DNA of 64,000 nucleotides, taken from contig JAFQBK010000002.1 in the NCBI GenBank assembly GCA_017399695.1, forward strand, positions 88,448 through 152,447, in the 5' to 3' direction. Within the stretch, counting starts at the first letter, position 1, and every line of letters begins with the position of its first letter. The position numbers and the translations under genes are program-made. Under the pieces are notes generated by a model. That model was given only the letters and a program-made list of their open reading frames with translations. It was not told where the DNA came from and ran no database searches. This document shows, piece after piece, positions 9,484 to 17,867 of this stretch. Source of the DNA: Clostridia bacterium (GTDB lineage Bacteria > Bacillota > Clostridia > UBA1381 > UBA9506).

Positions 9484-10753
9484 ACTTCCTTTCTGTCTCA
9501 GAAAGCATATTCTCAATAAATATCCCATATCCACGGGTCGGGTCATTAACAAATACATGGGTTACAGCACCCACGAGCTTTCCCTCCTGGATGATGGGAG
9601 AACCGCTCATTCCCTGAACAATACCGCCGGTCTTTTTTAAAAGTTCCGGGTCTGTTACACAGATTACCATGTCTTTTCCGCCGCTGTTTCCGTATTTTAA
9701 TACGCGTTGAATTTCGACTTCGTATTCTTTGACTCCGTCTTCGTCAATGCTGGAAAGTATTTTTGCCTTTCCTTCTTTAATCTGACTTGACGAGGCAACC
9801 GGAATACTTTCTCCGGAAAGATTCAATTCTTCGGGATTTAATGTGCCGAAAATACCCTTTGATGTGTTCTTTTCTATCCTTCCCAAATCATTTTCCGAGC
9901 CGTAAAACATTCCTTTTAACTCTCCCGGTTCACCACGCGCGCCTTTTTTAATTTGATATACACCGGCGCGGGTAATGCTGCCGGAATGGACGGGCATTAG
10001 TGTTCCGCTGTCTGTGTCTGAAATGGGATGTCCCAAAGCCCCGAAAGAGCCGCTGTCTTCGTCATAAAAGGTTAGCGTCCCGATGCCGGCAGTGGAGTCG
10101 CGTACCCAAAGACCGAGTTTTGGCCCATCTTCGGTTTGGGTCGGCACAACAGTTCTATCGATGTGTTTGCCACCTCTGGAAACCGTGAGAGTAATTGCGT
10201 TTTTTTCGCTATTTTCTACCAATTCGGCAAGTTGTTCCGTTGTAGAAAGAGTCGTGCCGTTTGCAGAAAGCAAAATGTCGCCGCTTTCGATGCCGTATTC
10301 ATGAGACGGATTGACTCGATTGCCATTTTCATCTAAAAGCTCTGAGACGCCTACACAGACCAAACCCTCGGTAAAGATTTTGATGCCAATGGCATTTCCG
10401 CAGGGTACCAGCTCCATTGGAGAACGGACGTCGACCTCGATGGAACGCACCGGAATGATCCCGAAGAGCCTAAGCTGTGCTTCAAATCGGTTTTCGGGAC
10501 TTCTTGTTTTCGACAAGCCGATTGTGCTTTCCTCTTTGCGAACATTTCCGTCTTCTTCCAATACACCGCCGAAGGCTGCCGGAACGCCAATCGTGTAGGG
10601 CGAAGATGTTTCTGAGTGGAATGTTTCTCCCTCAAATATCTGAATGCGGTCGGGATACTTAAAATTACATTCTGCAATCAGGCTGATGATGAGTCCTGTG
10701 ATGAGACAGGTGAAAATAATCAGGCGTTTCTTGCCTGAAATTGTGTTACGCAA
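9482..10753 (-). CDS. spoIVB: SpoIVB peptidase (sporulation signalling serine protease)
   Basis: About 423 residues. One N-terminal membrane segment (IIFTCLITGLIISLIAEC) is followed by a PDZ domain (about 120-215, with GIESGDILLSANG) and an S55 peptidase domain holding the catalytic His in GALGHPISD and the Ser in GMSGSP. In Bacillus SpoIVB is made in the forespore and cleaves SpoIVFA, which frees the SpoIVFB protease to process pro-sigma-K. A longer frame reaches a TTG at 10774, but the GGGAGG box is best spaced (7 bases) for the TTG at 10753, which I use. The gene lies downstream of a pdaA-like gene on the same strand; in Bacillus both are sigma-G genes. It converges on the GH94-like gene. 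Confidence 0.93.
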   Translation of the reverse strand: MRNTISGKKRLIIFTCLITGLIISLIAECNFKYPDRIQIFEGETFHSETSSPYTIGVPAAFGGVLEEDGNVRKEESTIGLSKTRSPENRFEAQLRLFGIIPVRSIEVDVRSPMELVPCGNAIGIKIFTEGLVCVGVSELLDENGNRVNPSHEYGIESGDILLSANGTTLSTTEQLAELVENSEKNAITLTVSRGGKHIDRTVVPTQTEDGPKLGLWVRDSTAGIGTLTFYDEDSGSFGALGHPISDTDSGTLMPVHSGSITRAGVYQIKKGARGEPGELKGMFYGSENDLGRIEKNTSKGIFGTLNPEELNLSGESIPVASSSQIKEGKAKILSSIDEDGVKEYEVEIQRVLKYGNSGGKDMVICVTDPELLKKTGGIVQGMSGSPIIQEGKLVGAVTHVFVNDPTRGYGIFIENMLSETERK

Positions 10754-10837
10754 TTTTTTCCCTCCCAAAGCCAATCACTGGGGCTCGAACTATCGTGCCC
10801 ATAGTTAGATTAACCTTACAAGCGGGGAATATCCCAG

Positions 10838-11659
10838 TTAAAAATTCGACTTTGTTCCAAATTCATCTAGCGAACGAAATACAAATCCGTCGGCTTTTAA
10901 ATCTTTGATGACGCGGTCTAAAACTTCCGCATTATCCTTGGATACGGCATGAAGCAGAAGCACACAGCCATCGTGTACGCCGTCTGTGATGGTTTTGTAT
11001 GCATAATCTGTTCCGCGCTGTTTATTTACATCCCAATCCTGATACGCAAAACTCCAGAAAACACTGGTATATCCCAAATCATTGGATAAAGCCAGCGTGC
11101 GCTCGGAGTATTCGCCTTTGGGCGGACGGATATATTTCATATTCTGACCAAACAGCTCATAAAAACGGTCGTTTAAATCCGTAATTTCTTTTTTTAATTT
11201 TTCATTATCTGTTACCTGTGGCATCGACGGATGATGCACGGTGTGATTTCCGACGGTGTGACCTTCCGAGACCATCCGCCTTACCAAATCGGTTTCTTTT
11301 TCAAGATAGGGACCTGTGATGAAAAATGCGGCTTTGACATCGTTTTCTTTTAACACATCCAGAATTTTTGCTGTGTAGCCGTTTTCGTATCCCTCGTCAA
11401 ATGTCAGGTATAAAGTTTTCGGAATTGTGTCTAAATAATAAGCGTGCTGTAAGTTCATCAGCGTCTTGGTTTCCTCGGGAATTTCCGGGGGCGCTTTTAC
11501 ATTTTTTTTAAGACCCCAGCCGTATGCTTTGTTGGAATACATTCCAGAGACCGCGGAAGCTGCTCGTACATCCTCCGGTGCAGTAATTTCGTTTTCGACA
11601 GACGGAGCACAGGCACAAAGGGATAGAATCATGCAAAGTGAAAAAATGATTTTTTTCAT
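10838..11659 (-). CDS. pdaA: PdaA-type polysaccharide deacetylase (spore cortex muramic delta-lactam)
   Basis: 273 residues from the chosen ATG, beginning MKKIIFSLCMILSLCACAP, a lipoprotein-like signal with Cys at the lipobox. The NodB deacetylase domain carries TFDEGYENGYT, the variant seen in PdaA where other family members have TFDDGP, plus GNHTVHHPSMP (metal His) and YIRPPKGEYS. PdaA removes acetyl groups from N-acetylmuramic acid during delta-lactam formation in the spore cortex. The ATG at 11659 follows AAAGGATGG, while the in-frame ATG at 11686 has no ribosome site. It is followed by spoIVB after 84 bases, possibly in one forespore transcript. A sigma-G-like minus-10 CATACTA lies about 60 bases upstream of the start. 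Confidence 0.85.
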   Translation of the reverse strand: MKKIIFSLCMILSLCACAPSVENEITAPEDVRAASAVSGMYSNKAYGWGLKKNVKAPPEIPEETKTLMNLQHAYYLDTIPKTLYLTFDEGYENGYTAKILDVLKENDVKAAFFITGPYLEKETDLVRRMVSEGHTVGNHTVHHPSMPQVTDNEKLKKEITDLNDRFYELFGQNMKYIRPPKGEYSERTLALSNDLGYTSVFWSFAYQDWDVNKQRGTDYAYKTITDGVHDGCVLLLHAVSKDNAEVLDRVIKDLKADGFVFRSLDEFGTKSNF

Positions 11660-11719
11660 AAAAAAAGACCATCCTTTTATTATCATTTCACAGTTAATAT
11701 ATTTTATGAAATTGTTGTT

Positions 11720-11749
11720 TAGTATGAAAGAAAAAAAGTTACAAATTTC
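11720..11749 (-). promoter_or_regulatory. Candidate sigma-G promoter of pdaA
   Basis: On the minus strand CATACTA (11720-11726) matches the sigma-G minus-10 CATnnTA exactly. The minus-35 at 18 bases (GAAAT) matches GHATR poorly, so only half the promoter is convincing. Confidence 0.3.
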
Positions 11750-11761
11750 GACGTTTCTCTC

Positions 11762-11790
11762 TTTAAAATTAAAATCAGATATGTTATACT
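11762..11790 (+). promoter_or_regulatory. Candidate sigma-A promoter of the second deacetylase gene
   Basis: TTTAAA (11762-11767), 17 bases, then TATACT (11785-11790); the gene starts 33 bases further on. The minus-10 is good and the minus-35 weak. Confidence 0.45.
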
Positions 11791-11822
11791 GAAATTATCA
11801 CAGGAACAAGCGAGGGAAAACT

Positions 11823-12728
11823 ATGAGAAGAAATTATCGTGGGAGACCGACGCGCCCCGGCTATAAACCGAAAAAGAAGCTGGATGTCGGCGTGTTTTTT
11901 AAGCATATTGGTCTGCCGCTTTTGATTATAATTGTATTGATTGGCGGTTTTTTTGTAGCATCCAACCTGACCGGCGGCGGTCAGAATGTGCCGGAGCCGA
12001 CAGCGCCGGCAACGCAGTCGCCGGAACCAACTGTGGAGCCTACCCCCGAACCAACGCCTGAGTCAACACCGACCCCTTGGGTTATCAATAAAACGGCGGA
12101 GCACGACGCACAGTATGTTGATATCTATAACGGCTACGAGGGGGAAAAGGTTGCATACCTGACCTTTGATGACGGACCAACCTCCAATGTAACGCCGAAA
12201 ATTCTTGAAATTTTAAGAGAAAAGGACGTAAAAGCAACATTTTTTGTTCTGGGTAAAATGCTGACGGCATATCCGGAGTTGGCACAGCAGGCGGTCAGCG
12301 AAGGTCACGTTTTGGCAAACCATTCCTACAGCCACGATTATAAACAGATTTACGGCTCGACGGAGAGCTTTTTGGATGAAATTAAAAAGGCAGAAAATGC
12401 CATTATCAATACAGTTGGTGAGGAAGGGTATACCCGTGTATTCCGTTTTCCGGGTGGCTCCCATAACAGAGATGCGGCATTTAAGGACGCGCTCCTGACG
12501 GAAAACTATGTGTATGTGGATTGGAACGTCATCAGCGGCGATGCCGAGGGACATAACATTTCGCCGGAAAAGCAACTGCAAAAAGTGAAAACGACTGCGA
12601 AAGGCTTAAGTCATATCGTTGTTTTGATGCACGATGCGGCGACTAAGAAAACGACTGCCGAAGCCCTGCCGCAAATCATTGATTATCTGCGCGGCGAGGG
12701 ATATGAATTCAGAACATTAAAAAGATAA
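11823..12728 (+). CDS. Membrane-anchored polysaccharide (peptidoglycan) deacetylase
   Basis: 301 residues: a basic cytoplasmic tail, one membrane segment (about 25-48, HIGLPLLIIIVLIGGFFVA), a Pro/Thr/Glu linker (about 55-85) and an extracellular NodB domain. Motifs are TFDDGPTSNVTPKIL (catalytic base Asp and metal Asp), ANHSYSHD (metal His pair), RFPGGSHN and the C-terminal LMHD. The family removes N-acetyl groups from GlcNAc or MurNAc of cell-wall glycan, commonly for lysozyme resistance. It is divergent from pdaA and unlike it keeps the normal TFDDGP motif, so it is probably a vegetative wall enzyme rather than the cortex enzyme. Confidence 0.9.
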   Translation: MRRNYRGRPTRPGYKPKKKLDVGVFFKHIGLPLLIIIVLIGGFFVASNLTGGGQNVPEPTAPATQSPEPTVEPTPEPTPESTPTPWVINKTAEHDAQYVDIYNGYEGEKVAYLTFDDGPTSNVTPKILEILREKDVKATFFVLGKMLTAYPELAQQAVSEGHVLANHSYSHDYKQIYGSTESFLDEIKKAENAIINTVGEEGYTRVFRFPGGSHNRDAAFKDALLTENYVYVDWNVISGDAEGHNISPEKQLQKVKTTAKGLSHIVVLMHDAATKKTTAEALPQIIDYLRGEGYEFRTLKR

Positions 12729-12733
12729 AGATG

Positions 12734-12777
12734 GGGATGTAGCAATATGATTTCATTTTGCTACATCCCTTTATTTT
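12734..12777 (+). terminator. Rho-independent terminator
   Basis: A 12 bp perfect stem (12734-12745 with 12758-12769) is followed by TTTATTTT. The loop and inner stem resemble the terminator at 39467. Confidence 0.88.
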
Positions 12778-12822
12778 CACCATTTGGCGAATATTGCATA
12801 CAATGACCTTGAGGTGATTGTT

Positions 12823-13194
12823 ATGTTTTATGCCATCGTATTGGATACGTTTATTTTGTTTTTGCTCATTTACGCGCTCTTGGACTTGTTTGTCAGACTG
12901 TCCGATTTTTTGCTTGATAAATTTTCAAAGGTCCCTCAAATCGAAAGCGCAAGGCTCGTGTTTGTTTCGGAGGGTGAAACGCTACTGGAAGCAAAACTTC
13001 GGAATTTACTCAAGCGTTGCGAAACCGAGGGTTGTATCCTTTTGGCAGTCGATGATGGGCTGGGGGAAGAAAACCGATTGCTTATGACCGCGCTTATGGG
13101 AGAGTACGACTGCCTTTCGCTTGTTACCAAAGAAGAACTGGTCAGAATGGTAGAAGAAAAAGAAACGCTCGGGGAAAACCCTCGAGCGAATTAA
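12823..13194 (+). CDS. Small membrane-anchored protein of unknown function
   Basis: 123 residues from the ATG at 12823, which is preceded by TTGAGGTGATTGTT; an upstream in-frame TTG lacks a ribosome site. One N-terminal membrane segment (FYAIVLDTFILFLLIYALLDLF) is followed by a soluble tail of about 90 residues with an alternating strand/helix pattern (ARLVFVSEGE, CILLAVDDGL, YDCLSLVTKEELV). I do not recognise a family. The gene overlaps the end of convergent mnmA by 4 bases, and its last codons contain the mnmA terminator. Confidence 0.7.
   Translation: MFYAIVLDTFILFLLIYALLDLFVRLSDFLLDKFSKVPQIESARLVFVSEGETLLEAKLRNLLKRCETEGCILLAVDDGLGEENRLLMTALMGEYDCLSLVTKEELVRMVEEKETLGENPRAN
13152..13188 (-). 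terminator. Terminator of mnmA embedded in the convergent coding sequence
   Basis: Read on the minus strand, a G/C-rich hairpin (13179-13188 with 13166-13174, one bulge, AAAA loop) is followed by a T-rich tract complementary to 13152-13165. It lies wholly inside the last codons of the small membrane-protein gene. Confidence 0.7.
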
Positions 13195-14237
13195 TACATA
13201 TTATCGATAACTGCGCCGCCCAACACGCGGTCGCCTGCGTAAAAGACAACGGCTTGCCCCGGCGTTACGGCGCGTACGGGCAGGTCTGTTTTTATATGAA
13301 CTTTTCCGTCTGCCAAAGCGGTAACCGTGCAGGGAACCAAGGGGGCAGAGTAGCGGATTTTGCACACGACGGAGGAGTTTTCGGAAAGCGAATCACTACT
13401 CGTCAGCCGTAAATCCGAAGCGGTAAATTCCTGCATGAATTCGGTCCCTTGTTCGCCCAGATAAACCGTGTTGGTTTCGGCGGAAAGTCCGGTAACGAAC
13501 ATTGGTTTACCAAAGGTAACGCCCAGCCCTTTTCTTTGACCGACCGTAAAGTGTGCCACACCGTTGTGCTCACCCAAAACAGTACCGTCTGTCGACTTAA
13601 AATATCCCTTTTGGTCTTTGTAATTTGCATACTCACGCAAAAAGCGCATATAGTCTCCGTCGGGGATAAAGCAGATATCCTGACTGTCCGGCTTGTGCGC
13701 AACAGGGAGTGCGAGGTCCTCTGCCATCCGGCGAATCTGCTCTTTATCAAATTCCCCGAGCGGCATCAAGGTTTTGGAAAGCTCCTTTTGCGTCAGGGTG
13801 TAGAGAAAATAGCTCTGATCCTTTTTGCCGGCGACACCTGCCATCAGGCAGTAGGTACCATCGGGTGCCTTTTGAATTTTCGCATAATGCCCCGTGGCAA
13901 TGAAATCTGCACCGTTTTGTTCGGCGTACTCTAAAAACTTCCCGAATTTAATTTTCTGATTGCAGATAATGCAGGGATTGGGCGTGCGTGCCTTTTGATA
14001 TTCGTTGGCGAAATAGTCCATAACGTCATTTGCAAATTCAGTGGTGAAATCAACCGTTTGGTGCGCAATCGAAAGCGCATCTGCCACACGGGCGGCATCC
14101 TCAGCAGCCTTTTCCGTACCGGTGGGAGTAAGGAGAAAGGTAACCCCAATGACTTCGTAGCCCTGTTCTTTTAATAATGCCGCGGCGACCGAAGAATCTA
14201 CGCCGCCACTCATGCCAATCATGACTTTTTTCTTCAT
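13191..14237 (-). CDS. mnmA: tRNA-specific 2-thiouridylase MnmA
   Basis: 348 residues from the ATG at 14237 (AAGGCGG upstream); the frame runs further upstream but without a start or homology. The N-terminal PP-loop GMSGGVDSS binds ATP, NPCIICN holds the first catalytic Cys and SQDICFIPDG the second, and GQRKGLG is the conserved central motif. MnmA puts sulfur on C2 of U34 in the Lys, Glu and Gln tRNAs, using sulfur relayed from a cysteine desulfurase; no desulfurase gene is adjacent. Length is normal for the family. It converges on a small membrane-protein gene with a 4 base overlap and has its own good promoter. Confidence 0.97.
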   Translation of the reverse strand: MKKKVMIGMSGGVDSSVAAALLKEQGYEVIGVTFLLTPTGTEKAAEDAARVADALSIAHQTVDFTTEFANDVMDYFANEYQKARTPNPCIICNQKIKFGKFLEYAEQNGADFIATGHYAKIQKAPDGTYCLMAGVAGKKDQSYFLYTLTQKELSKTLMPLGEFDKEQIRRMAEDLALPVAHKPDSQDICFIPDGDYMRFLREYANYKDQKGYFKSTDGTVLGEHNGVAHFTVGQRKGLGVTFGKPMFVTGLSAETNTVYLGEQGTEFMQEFTASDLRLTSSDSLSENSSVVCKIRYSAPLVPCTVTALADGKVHIKTDLPVRAVTPGQAVVFYAGDRVLGGAVIDNMY

Positions 14238-14270
14238 GCCGCACACCGCCTTTCGTAATTTTACGTATTT

Positions 14271-14299
14271 ATTATACACAAAAAACAGAAGTGATGCAA
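14271..14299 (-). promoter_or_regulatory. Sigma-A promoter of mnmA
   Basis: On the minus strand TTGCAT (14294-14299), 17 bases, TATAAT (14271-14276), about 34 bases before the start codon. Confidence 0.7.
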
Positions 14300-14328
14300 T
14301 CCCCGCATCAAAAATAGGGAAAATCGTC

Positions 14329-14357
14329 TTGCAAAACGGAGCATTTCCTGATAAAAT
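14329..14357 (+). promoter_or_regulatory. Sigma-A promoter of the zinc-ribbon/rapZ transcript
   Basis: TTGCAA (14329-14334), 17 bases, TAAAAT (14352-14357), about 33 bases before the next start. It is divergent from the mnmA promoter. Confidence 0.6.
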
Positions 14358-14389
14358 CAGTATAAACGAAAGTATCACAGGAGAAAATG

Positions 14390-14608
14390 ATGGAGTATCA
14401 ATTCGACCACAGACCGATGTGTAAATACTGTACGAACGCGAAACCGATTCCCTATACGGAGGATGTGCTCTGTAAGCGTTGCGGAGCGGTTCCTGAAACG
14501 CACGTTTGTAAAAAGTTTAAGTACAATCTGCTTGCACGGGATGTGCGTAGGAAAAAGGGACTCGATGTAACGAAATTTTCCGCAGAGGATTTCAGTTTGG
14601 ATGATTGA
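14390..14608 (+). CDS. Small Cys-rich (putative zinc-binding) protein
   Basis: 72 residues with CKYC near the N-terminus, CKRCG in the middle and one more Cys in THVCKKF, a pattern expected for a small zinc site. The sequence EFDHRPMCKYC-type opening followed by a basic C-terminal half is one I associate with small conserved clostridial proteins of no assigned function. Two adjacent ATGs exist; the second (14390) has AGGAG at a better distance (6 bases against 3). The stop at 14606-14608 lies 13 bases before the preferred rapZ start, so the two are probably translated from one mRNA. Confidence 0.75.
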   Translation: MEYQFDHRPMCKYCTNAKPIPYTEDVLCKRCGAVPETHVCKKFKYNLLARDVRRKKGLDVTKFSAEDFSLDD

Positions 14609-14621
14609 TGAGGTGATGAGG

Positions 14622-15476
14622 ATGCAATTTGTGATTGTAACGGGAATGTCCGGTGCGGGCAAGACCAGCGTGGCACACGTTTTGGAGGATAGCGGCTACT
14701 ACTGTATCGATAATCTCCCGCCGACGCTTTTGTCTAATTTTGCATCACTTTGTAGTAGCGCCAATCTTTCGATGGACAAAGTTGCCCTGGTTGTTGATGC
14801 GCGCGGAGGCGAACAGATTTCCAGCCTCGGCGAAGAGGTGGACAAGCTGAAAAAGAACGGAAATCATTGTAGCCTTTTGTTTTTGGAGGCGACGGATGAG
14901 AGCATCATCAAGCGATATAAAGAAACAAGGCGTAAGCATCCGCAGGCGGCAGAAGGACGGCTCGAAGAGGGAATTGCGCGGGAACGGGAACTGCTTTCTG
15001 ATATTCGCGGTCGCGCTGATTATGTTCTAGATACTTCAGGACTCTTAACGCGCCAACTCAAAGAGCAGGTGCTGTCTCTTTTTGAAAAGAAAGAGCCTTT
15101 TGAAAATATTAGTGTTAATGTCGTTTCTTTTGGTTTTAAGTATGGGATTCCTTTAGACAGCGATTTGGTGTTTGATGTCCGCTTTTTGCCGAATCCGTTT
15201 TATGAGTCGGAACTTAAGGAGCATACGGGACTGGAAAAAGAGGTTCAGGAGTTCGTATTAAGGGCAGATGAGTCGCAGGAGTTTTTGAAAAAGCTCGAGC
15301 AGTTGTTTTTGTTTCTCCTGCCGCAGTATATCAAAGAGGGAAAAACGCAGCTGGTCGTCGCTATCGGCTGTACGGGCGGAAAACACCGCTCGGTGACGGT
15401 TGCAGAACAACTGGCAAAAAGCCTTTTAAAGCACCGGTATTTTGCGGTGGCAAATCATAGAGATATAAAGAAATAA
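14622..15476 (+). CDS. rapZ: RapZ/YvcJ family nucleotide-binding protein
   Basis: 284 residues beginning MQFVIVTGMSGAGKTSVAH, with a Walker A at about 8-15, Walker B region VALVVDARGGE, and the C-terminal IGCTGGKHRSVTVAEQ that defines the family. Escherichia coli RapZ is an RNase adaptor sensing glucosamine-6-phosphate; Bacillus YvcJ is a GTPase/ATPase linked to competence. The frame opens at 14601, but AGGTG at 6 bases points to the ATG at 14622, matching the family start. The usual clostridial partners yvcK and whiA are not downstream; the gene is followed by a terminator and pnp. Confidence 0.95.
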   Translation: MQFVIVTGMSGAGKTSVAHVLEDSGYYCIDNLPPTLLSNFASLCSSANLSMDKVALVVDARGGEQISSLGEEVDKLKKNGNHCSLLFLEATDESIIKRYKETRRKHPQAAEGRLEEGIARERELLSDIRGRADYVLDTSGLLTRQLKEQVLSLFEKKEPFENISVNVVSFGFKYGIPLDSDLVFDVRFLPNPFYESELKEHTGLEKEVQEFVLRADESQEFLKKLEQLFLFLLPQYIKEGKTQLVVAIGCTGGKHRSVTVAEQLAKSLLKHRYFAVANHRDIKK

Positions 15477-15480
15477 AGAC

Positions 15481-15527
15481 GCCTTGGGCGTCCTCCCTAA
15501 GTGAGGCCGCCCAAGGCATCTTTATTT
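15481..15527 (+). terminator. Rho-independent terminator after rapZ
   Basis: A 10 bp stem GCCTTGGGCG/CGCCCAAGGC (15481-15490, 15508-15517) with an inner CCTC/GAGG pairing, then a T-rich tail. Confidence 0.85.
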
Positions 15528-15545
15528 TCGTGTGGAAAAAACTTC

Positions 15546-15574
15546 TTGAAATTTATATATTATTATGTTATAAT
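15546..15574 (+). promoter_or_regulatory. Sigma-A promoter of pnp
   Basis: TTGAAA (15546-15551), 17 bases, TATAAT (15569-15574). It predicts a leader of about 120 bases before pnp. Confidence 0.75.
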
Positions 15575-15605
15575 TACTTTTTGGTATGATAAATGGTGTA
15601 AAGTA

Positions 15606-15667
15606 GGCAAGAAGTAAGAGATAAGCGGCAAATGGATTTGTTTGCAATTTATCTCTTATCTCTTGCC
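15606..15667 (+). promoter_or_regulatory. Long stem-loop in the pnp leader
   Basis: Arms 15606-15624 and 15649-15667 pair with 17 of 19 positions, and an inner 5 bp stem (15628-15632 with 15641-15645) continues it. It ends 33 bases before the pnp start. There is no T-run, so it is not a terminator; a structured pnp leader is reminiscent of the autoregulated E. coli leader. Confidence 0.6.
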
Positions 15668-15700
15668 ATAGCACCAAAATTTTAACAAATGGAGGTAGTT

Positions 15701-17803
15701 ATGTTTAGAACATTTGAAATGGAACTGGCCGGCAGACCGCTGGTCATCGAAACAGGAAAGTATGCAGAGCTTGCAGGCGGTGCAGTTATGGTTCGCTACG
15801 GCGATACCGCAGTACTGTCTACTGCAACCATGGCAGCAAAACCACGTGACGGTATCGATTTCTTCCCCTTGAGCGTTGATTTTGAAGAAAAGTTATACGC
15901 AGTCGGTAAAATCCCGGGTGGATTTATCCGCCGTGAGGGCAAGCCGTCGGAAAAGGCAATCCTTACGTCCCGTGTGATTGACCGTCCGATTCGTCCGCTT
16001 TTCCCGAAGGATTTGCGTAACGATGTCAGCGTAGTCAATACCGTTATGTCTGTGGAGCAGGACAACGCACCGGAAATTGCCGCTATGATTGGTACTTCCG
16101 TTGCAATTTCGATTTCTTCGATTCCGTTTAACGGACCGATTGGTGGTGTTTTCGTAGGTCTGGTTGACGGCGAGTTCGTCCTAAATCCGACCGCAGAGCA
16201 GCGTGAAAAGAGCCGCTTGAGCCTGACGGTTGCCGGCACCAAGGAAAAGGTTGTTATGATTGAGGCAGGCGCAAAAGAGGTTGACGAAGAAACGATGTTT
16301 AATGCGATTATGTTCGCACATGAGCACATCAAGACCATCTGCGATTTTGTTTCCAAGATTCAGGCAGAGGTTGGTAAGCCGAAGATGGCTTATGAGCCGC
16401 ACATTGTAGATGAAGAATTCTATGAAGAAATCAAGTCTTATGCGCTTGATAAGCTGAAAGTAGCACTCGATACGGATGACAAAAATGTCCGTGAAGCAAA
16501 CATGAAAGTTTTCTATGCCGGTCTTTATGAGCACTTCGAGGGTAAATACTCCGAAGAGGAAGACGGCGAGAGAATCGTAGAAGCAGTCGAAAAGATTATG
16601 AAATTCATCGTTCGTCGTTGGATTTTGGATGAGGGTAAGCGTGTAGACGGAAGAAAGATTTTGGATATCCGTCCGCTGTCTGCAGAGGTCGCACTTCTCC
16701 CGAGAACGCACGGTTCCGGTATGTTCAGCCGTGGACAGACGCAGGTTCTTACCGTTGCAACCCTGGGTGCAATGGGCGATGCTCAGATGCTCGACGGTAT
16801 TGATTTGGATGACCAGAAACGCTATATGCATCACTATAACTTCCCGTCCTATTCGGTTGGTGAAACCCGTCCGTCGAGAGGTCCGGGCCGTCGTGAAATC
16901 GGTCACGGTGCGCTGGCTGAGCGTGCTCTTGAACCGGTGATTCCGCCGGAAGAGGAGTTCCCGTATGCAATCCGTCTGGTATCCGAAGTATTAAGCTCCA
17001 ACGGCAGTACCTCCCAGGCAAGTGTCTGCGGAAGCACCTTGGCACTGATGGATGCCGGTGTGCCGATTAAGGCTCCGGTTGCAGGTATCTCTGTTGGTTT
17101 GGTTACCGAGGGAGACCGCTTTATTACTATGACTGACATTCAGGGCCTTGAGGACTTCTATGGCGATATGGACTTTAAGGTTGCAGGTACCAAAGAGGGT
17201 ATTACCGCCATTCAGATGGATATTAAGATCGACGGTTTGACCCCGGCAATCATCAAGCAGGCTCTCGTTCAGACCAGAGATGCACGTTATCACATCATTG
17301 ACGATGTACTCTTAAAGGCAATCGAAGCTCCGCGTCCGGAACTTTCCAAGTACGCACCGAAGATTTACACGATGAACATCGATACCGATAAGATTCGTGA
17401 CGTTATCGGCAGCGGCGGTAAGGTAATCCAGAAGATTATTGCAGAAACCGGAACGAAGATTGATATCGAAGAAGACGGTACGATTTATATTTCCACCAGC
17501 GATGAGGAAATGGCACAGCGTGCAATTGAAATCATTAAGGGAATCACCGGCGAAATTGAAATCGGCAAGATTTATAAAGCAAAGGTTGTTACCATCACAA
17601 CCTTCGGTGCTTTCGTTGAGTTCCTGCCGGGTAAAGAAGGTCTGGTACACATTTCCAAGCTGGATGAAAAACGTGTGGAAAAAGTAGAAGATGTCGTCAG
17701 CGTTGGCGATGAAATTATGGTTAAAGTAATGGAAGTTGACCGTCAGGGCAGAATCAACCTGTCCAGAAAAGATGCTCTCCGTGAGCTTGGTCAGCAGAAC
17801 TAA
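15701..17803 (+). CDS. pnp: Polynucleotide phosphorylase
   Basis: 700 residues. Two RNase PH domains (about 10-235 and 310-550, with GEKRVDGRxx-type [17 protein letters not shown] and [12 protein letters not shown]), a KH domain (about 555-615, [11 protein letters not shown]) and a C-terminal S1 domain (about 620-690, [20 protein letters not shown]). It degrades RNA 3' to 5' using phosphate and works in mRNA turnover. The frame starts at an ATG at 15689, but that ATG overlaps the GGAGG site; the ATG at 15701 is the real start. The common upstream partner rpsO is missing here. The long leader hairpin suggests post-transcriptional control. Confidence 0.98.
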   Translation: MFRTFEMELAGRPLVIETGKYAELAGGAVMVRYGDTAVLSTATMAAKPRDGIDFFPLSVDFEEKLYAVGKIPGGFIRREGKPSEKAILTSRVIDRPIRPLFPKDLRNDVSVVNTVMSVEQDNAPEIAAMIGTSVAISISSIPFNGPIGGVFVGLVDGEFVLNPTAEQREKSRLSLTVAGTKEKVVMIEAGAKEVDEETMFNAIMFAHEHIKTICDFVSKIQAEVGKPKMAYEPHIVDEEFYEEIKSYALDKLKVALDTDDKNVREANMKVFYAGLYEHFEGKYSEEEDGERIVEAVEKIMKFIVRRWILDEGKRVDGRKILDIRPLSAEVALLPRTHGSGMFSRGQTQVLTVATLGAMGDAQMLDGIDLDDQKRYMHHYNFPSYSVGETRPSRGPGRREIGHGALAERALEPVIPPEEEFPYAIRLVSEVLSSNGSTSQASVCGSTLALMDAGVPIKAPVAGISVGLVTEGDRFITMTDIQGLEDFYGDMDFKVAGTKEGITAIQMDIKIDGLTPAIIKQALVQTRDARYHIIDDVLLKAIEAPRPELSKYAPKIYTMNIDTDKIRDVIGSGGKVIQKIIAETGTKIDIEEDGTIYISTSDEEMAQRAIEIIKGITGEIEIGKIYKAKVVTITTFGAFVEFLPGKEGLVHISKLDEKRVEKVEDVVSVGDEIMVKVMEVDRQGRINLSRKDALRELGQQN

Positions 17804-17815
17804 TCGCTGTAAATA

Positions 17816-17847
17816 AAAGCTGCGGCAAATATGTCGCAGCTTTTTCT
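17816..17847 (+). terminator. Rho-independent terminator after pnp
   Basis: Stem AGCTGCG/CGCAGCT (17818-17824 with 17835-17841) followed by TTTTTCTTT, 14 bases after the stop. Confidence 0.88.
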
Positions 17848-17867
17848 TTACGAAAGGAGGAAAGCAG

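Noticed and set aside
10772..10838. Sigma-G promoter of spoIVB (GGATA-N17-TAATCTA)
   Set aside because: Both boxes deviate from consensus; too weak to list as a feature.
14238..14378. N-terminal extension of MnmA to 14378
   Set aside because: It would run through the mnmA promoter and lacks homology; the ATG at 14237 starts the conserved PP-loop.
16181..16906. 241-residue frame antisense to pnp
   Set aside because: Composition mirrors pnp codons; no start signals and no family resemblance.
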